The notes beneath the pieces were generated by a model. It saw nothing but the letters and a program-made list of their open reading frames with translations. It searched no databases and was not told the DNA's origin. From Sebastes aleutianus (Eukaryota > Chordata > Actinopteri > Perciformes > Sebastidae), in the NCBI GenBank assembly GCA_916700875.1, contig CAKAKS010000039.1, forward strand, positions 28,080,815 to 28,144,814: a DNA stretch of 64,000 bases. Direction: 5' to 3'. Made by a program: the position numbers and the translations under genes. Each line of letters opens with the position of its first letter. Position 1 is the first letter of the stretch. Positions 61,150 to 64,000 of the stretch are shown piece after piece.

Positions 61150-62345
61150 ACGCAATTAGACCATTGACTGTATAAAATATGGACTATATATGTGACATCA
61201 TCCATAGGTTTCTGAAGATTCGATGTGAAGTGGGTGGCTCCATCCGTTGCCGTTGGCAGTGACGACAACCCAACTCATGACTATCCCAAAAAATGGAAAA
61301 GAGGTAGATCTTTGGTGGAGCTGAGGTGGGCCTGGTGACGTAGCAGAACAGACAGCTAGCAGCGAGCAACCTGAGACGGCCTCCACCTCAAAGTGGCCAC
61401 GCCTTCAATATGCCTAACTTTAAAGCTTCAGTAGGCAACAACTTTTTGGCATCATTGGGCAAAAATCCCATAATAACCTCTCAGCATATTGTAATTCAAG
61501 TGTTCTGAGAGAACACTACACTTCTGCACCTCATCATAGCTCTGTTTTCAGACTTTAAAAAAATCGGATGACGGAAGACTTTGACCAATCACAGGTCATT
61601 TCAGAAAGAAAGCGCTACTATTGGCTGTACGCCGGCTGGTGGGCGGTGCTTGGTATTTCCTCAAGAGATCTCAACATGGCTGCCGGTTTACAAGCTTTCT
61701 CATTTTACAGCTAAACCGTGCACTACAAGATGATTCTGAAAACACTTGAGGCGAGAAATTGGCATTAAAGTAACAGAATATTGATTCATATTTGATCAGC
61801 GCTGACTAGTTTGACCCTTTGGTCGGAGTTTGCGAGTGATTTACTCGTGGCTCTCATAGACTAAAGCTGGACGGTAGACTCCAGATCAGCTCTGATTGGT
61901 TGTTTTCCTCTGGTCTGTGAAATCCTGCAGATGCTGTTAGGAGCACCGGAGGACACAGAGGTACATTATTTTCAGGATACCTGTTTCATGAACTACTGTC
62001 AGGATATAGTGACCGTTTTATATAAATAACTTTTTTTAATCATATTTGCTCCAATTCTACCCACTGCAGCTTTAAGCCTTAATATAATTTGAAAGGGTTG
62101 AGTTATATAAAAATTCACCCCTGTACAGCTGTCATGAACGGGGAAATTAGCTAGAGACCAAAACCGTTTTTTGTCCCAGACTGTAAACATGTTTATTTCT
62201 GCTGTTAAGTCAGGCATCTTAACATGGGGGTCTATGGGGGCTGACTCACTTTTGGAGCCAGCCTCAAGTGGCCATTTGAGGAACTGCAGTTTTTGGCACA
62301 TCAGCATTGGCTTAATTTCTCAGCACTGGAAGTTTCTGCTTGGAT
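61150..62345 (+). mobile_element. old fish repeat interrupted by a TTAA-flanked MITE
   Basis: Left part: GACTGTATAAAATATGGACT to CCACGCCTTCAATATGCCTA. Right part after the insert: GCCTTAATATAATTTGAAAG, CTGTAAACATGTTTATTTCT, ATGGGGGTCTATGGGGGCTG. The two parts read as one repeat when 61424-62075 is removed. Unclassified. Confidence 0.65.
61424..62071 (+). mobile_element. TTAA-flanked MITE, 648 bp
   Basis: The left end AGCTTCAGTAGGCAACAACT is mirrored imperfectly by the right end TTCTACCCACTGCAGCT. TTAA lies at 61420-61423 and 62072-62075. A piggyBac-type duplication is the simplest reading, but a TAA duplication of Harbinger type is possible. No protein frame. Confidence 0.7.
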
Positions 62346-62481
62346 TAGACCGGCACGTACTCACTCCCAACTCGTCACATACAGATACTTGGTCAGGACC
62401 CCTTGGTGTCACTTTTGAACGCACTGGGTACCCCTTTAGCGCCATTTTTAAATGTGCAGGGAAGTTAGATAGACCTTTACA

Positions 62482-63060
62482 CATGGTCAACATTACGTTA
62501 CGTACGTGATGTAGGTTAAGTATGTTATGTATGTGACACAAGTTAAGTGCGTTACGTTACTACTTGGTTAGGTTTAGGCAACAAAACTACTTGGTTAGGT
62601 TGAGGAAAAGATCATGGTTTGGGTTAAAATAACTACGTTTGTTACGTAACTTAAGTTACATACGCAAATTAAGTATGTTGCGTAAGTTACGTAAGTTCAA
62701 ATAAGTATGTTTGCTACGTAACATAAAAGTTACATACTTAAAAAAACATGCATGGCCCTCTCTTGAGCCAGTGTTTGAGTTGTCCGTTCTTAGCTACTGT
62801 AGAAACATGGCAGCCGGCTCCATGAAGAGGATCCGCTCCGTATGTAGATATTAGTGGCTCATTCTAAGGTAGCGAAAACACAACAATTCTTAGTTTCAGG
62901 TGATTATACACTAAAGAAAATATACTTATTAATGTTATATTCGATTTCTGCCAATAGATCCCCCTAAATGTTACACACTGTTTCTTTAAGTATGTTACAT
63001 ACTTACATACGCAAGTTAAAATACGTCAGTTTCAATTACGATAAGTCACCGATATGTCAC
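62482..63060 (+). repeat. ACGTAA-rich repeat with inserted dispersed repeat
   Basis: 62482-62750 is built of short variants of AAGTTACGTAAGTAT and two copies of ACTTGGTTAGGTTTAGG / ACTTGGTTAGGTTGAGG. It resumes at 62989 with AGTATGTTACATACTTACAT. The segment 62752-62988 between them is copy 2 of the dispersed repeat at 36625-36866. Confidence 0.65.
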
Positions 63061-64000
63061 CGGACTTCCTCTTTTACTGTGTGTCATAGTTTGACGCGAA
63101 GGGCCACTAACAAAGCTGCCGTAGTTGACGAGTTGGGAATGGGAATGAGAATGCCCTGGATTAGATGCAAATCCCGCCTGTGCAAGTTCAAAATGTTTCA
63201 ATTTGAGCTAAAAATTAGCTGAAGACACACATACAGTCTCTCCGTTGTTTGCTAGCTTGGTACATCAGAGCTAGACCGATATATTGACCGGGCCGAAGAT
63301 GTGACCAAATTATGTGTTCCGCTGTAGGATCAATTTATATTGTCAAGAGATTTTCCATATGGGAATGGATATAGATTAATTTTAAGTGAAAAGCAATCAA
63401 TTCCAGATCCACAAAGGCAAGTGCACGGGAGTATACGCCTGTTGAGCTACCACACAGCACACACTGTACTCTAAACTGGACAGATGTTATAGGCAACATA
63501 AAAATTGCATTTGTTATGTAGTTAACGTATAAAGGAACACAATCACAAGCAGCATGTATAAGACAGAGATATGCATGAATAAAACACAGGCAACAAAGAA
63601 AGAGACAATAAACATATATATGTAAGAGTGTGTGTGTGTGTTTGTTGTTGACGTCACAGTGAGCATCAGCCATCAGATATCTTCGAAAAAAAACATGGCT
63701 GGCATTCTCCCTCAACAATCTGTTCTCACTCTCCTTTCTCTATCTCTTTCTCTCTCCCACCCCTCCCCTCCTCTCTTCTATTTTTGGACTAGAGTTCTCT
63801 TTTCTTCAACCTTCTTGTCAATCACACCTACTCTGTTTCTCTTTCTGCTCTTGTCTCTTACAGTCTAACCTTTATCATGCCTCCTCCGGACAAACAAACC
63901 TTACATGACGTCACTGTAATCCAGTGGCCTACAAAAAAGCCCAACAGTAAATAAACACTCACACACACAGTGACTCACTTTACATATACTTTTATATCAT

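Larger units (their letters stand above)
50909..64000 (-). other. gnao1 intron 3, partial
   Basis: At least 13.1 kb of intron lies to the right of exon 4 (acceptor tttcctccag). No coding stretch resembling alpha-o residues 1-101 was seen on the minus strand. It contains a foldback element (51300-51588), a hAT-type MITE with perfect target duplication (53738-54246), dispersed repeats at 55296-55475 and 59518-60240, and a composite repeat block at 61150-63060. Other stretches, such as 51600-53720, 55900-59500 and 60250-61140, hold nothing I can name. Confidence 0.8.

Noticed and set aside
50909..64000. Exons 1-3 of gnao1
   Set aside because: Searched by eye for the P-loop GAGESGKST and the exon 3 helical-domain sequence on the minus strand; nothing fitted. 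A translated search could still find a very diverged exon, but alpha-o is too conserved for that to be likely.

Overview
The window reads as teleost fish DNA, probably a percomorph. Coding exons are short and kilobases apart, each exon is bounded by GT/AG splice sites, CA/TG microsatellites are long and frequent, and many small inverted-repeat transposons of fish-genome type are present. I recognise one protein-coding gene: the G protein alpha-o subunit gene (gnao1), on the minus strand, running right to left. Exons 4, 5, 6, 7B, 8B, 7A and 8A are all here, intact and in frame. Exons 1-3 (myristoylated N terminus, P-loop and first part of the helical domain) were not found and must lie to the right of base 64000. 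Gene a or gene b of the fish duplicate pair cannot be told from this sequence.

Layout: 1-~11500 is 3' flanking DNA, with no gene I can support. It holds TG microsatellites, an 11-bp minisatellite, three copies of a foldback MITE, nested MITEs and one LINE fragment. 11530-14371 is repeat-poor and probably contains the 3' UTR of the alpha-o1 (A) transcript. Exon 8A is at 14372-14559 and exon 7A at 17875-18028. Exon 8B is at 25625-25812, with a possible short 3' UTR below it, and exon 7B is at 28804-28957. The common exons are 6 (35861-35990), 5 (38612-38740) and 4 (50748-50908). From 50909 to the right edge is intron 3, rich in MITEs.

The gene works as a two-ending cassette. Exons 4-6 supply the helical domain, switch I and switch II of the GTPase. 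The transcript then takes either the proximal terminal pair 7B-8B (alpha-o2 type) or skips it and uses the distal pair 7A-8A (alpha-o1 type). Each pair carries the NKKD and TCAT guanine-binding motifs and its own stop, and both end in GCGLY with the pertussis-toxin-sensitive cysteine. Signals that could bear on the choice are a ~200-nt pyrimidine tract before exon 7A, weak donors on both exons 7, and a 133-unit CA/TG repeat 19 bases inside the exon 4 donor.

I found no new enzyme system, CRISPR array or operon. The most unusual material is the splicing architecture, the nested transposons with readable target-site duplications, and repeat-borne nuclear-receptor motifs (two perfect estrogen-response-element palindromes and several DR1 sites).
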